Shown: positions 5,404 through 5,488 of the stretch, piece by piece
Position numbering within the stretch: position 1 is the stretch's first letter
Layout of the letters: each line of letters opens with the position of its first letter
Source: Verrucomicrobiales bacterium
GTDB taxonomy: Bacteria > Verrucomicrobiota > Verrucomicrobiia > Limisphaerales > UBA9464
Reading direction: 5' to 3'
DNA: 5,488 nt
Assembly: GCA_003445095.1 (NCBI GenBank)
Contig: DLVS01000405.1
Span: 1-5,488, forward strand
Made by a program: the position numbers and the translations under genes
The notes under the pieces: model-generated
What the model was told of the DNA's origin: nothing
The model's input: only the letters and a program-made list of their open reading frames with translations
Database searches by the model: none

Positions 5404-5488
5404 TCAAGTCACGGCGAGCCACCGGGTGAGCCGGCGACGTAGTTGCTGGCGGGCACGGTAGAGCCGCGATTCCACCGTCTTGACGGTC
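5404..5488 (-). CDS. C-terminal end of an ECF-type RNA polymerase sigma factor (5' part missing)
   Basis: Only the last 27 codons and the TGA stop are present; the rest lies beyond the right edge. The peptide contains TVKTVESRLYRARQQLRRRL, which is the recognition helix and C-terminal end of sigma region 4.2, the part that contacts the -35 element. The SxxTVESRLxRARxxLR pattern is typical of ECF sigma factors and close to that of LuxR-type HTH ends, but the RLYRAR form favours sigma-70. A sigma gene directly ahead of small metal-binding proteins and an efflux gene suggests that it controls this locus. No anti-sigma gene follows it, so one, if it exists, must be upstream beyond the window. The short length limits certainty. 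Confidence 0.75.
   Translation of the reverse strand, partial: TVKTVESRLYRARQQLRRRLTRWLAVT

Overview
The window is a block of bacterial genes all read from the minus strand, so transcription runs from high to low coordinates. It is GC-rich by eye. Several genes lack an obvious Shine-Dalgarno sequence, and the secreted cysteine proteins resemble families I associate with Verrucomicrobiota (PVC group). That assignment is an inference; there is no rRNA or marker gene to settle it.

Layout in transcription order (right to left): the last 27 codons of an ECF-type sigma factor (5404-5488, cut by the window edge); a small His-rich lipoprotein with a C...CCxxC metal-binding motif (5054-5347); a second exported protein with the same motif (4677-4994); a soluble PAS-PAS histidine kinase of the NarL type (3206-4627, possibly from 4648); its partner NarL/LuxR-type response regulator, start-stop overlapped with the kinase (2514-3206); a non-coding gap of about 300 bp with inverted repeats; a stand-alone receiver-domain protein (1807-2214); an exported eight-cysteine protein of unknown function (1246-1725); a repeat-dense gap (987-1245); and a TolC/CusC-like outer-membrane efflux lipoprotein that runs off the left edge (1-986). 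The TolC-like gene is open across the window edge and starts with GTG, so a search for complete ATG-started ORFs misses it.

The simplest joint reading is a metal (probably copper-type) sensing and efflux locus. The outer-membrane channel would work with an RND pump and adaptor expected beyond the left edge. The three cysteine-rich exported proteins would bind or buffer metal, and the sigma factor and two-component system would control expression. The metal assignment rests on motifs and gene company; no metal specificity is shown by the sequence. Most unusual are the tandem lipidated/soluble cysteine-motif pair, the uncharacterised eight-cysteine protein, a FixL-like PAS domain that keeps the haem-ligand histidine position but not the usual distal residues, and the receiver-only regulator. 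I found no tRNA, rRNA, CRISPR array, transposase or integrase, and no convincing plus-strand gene.
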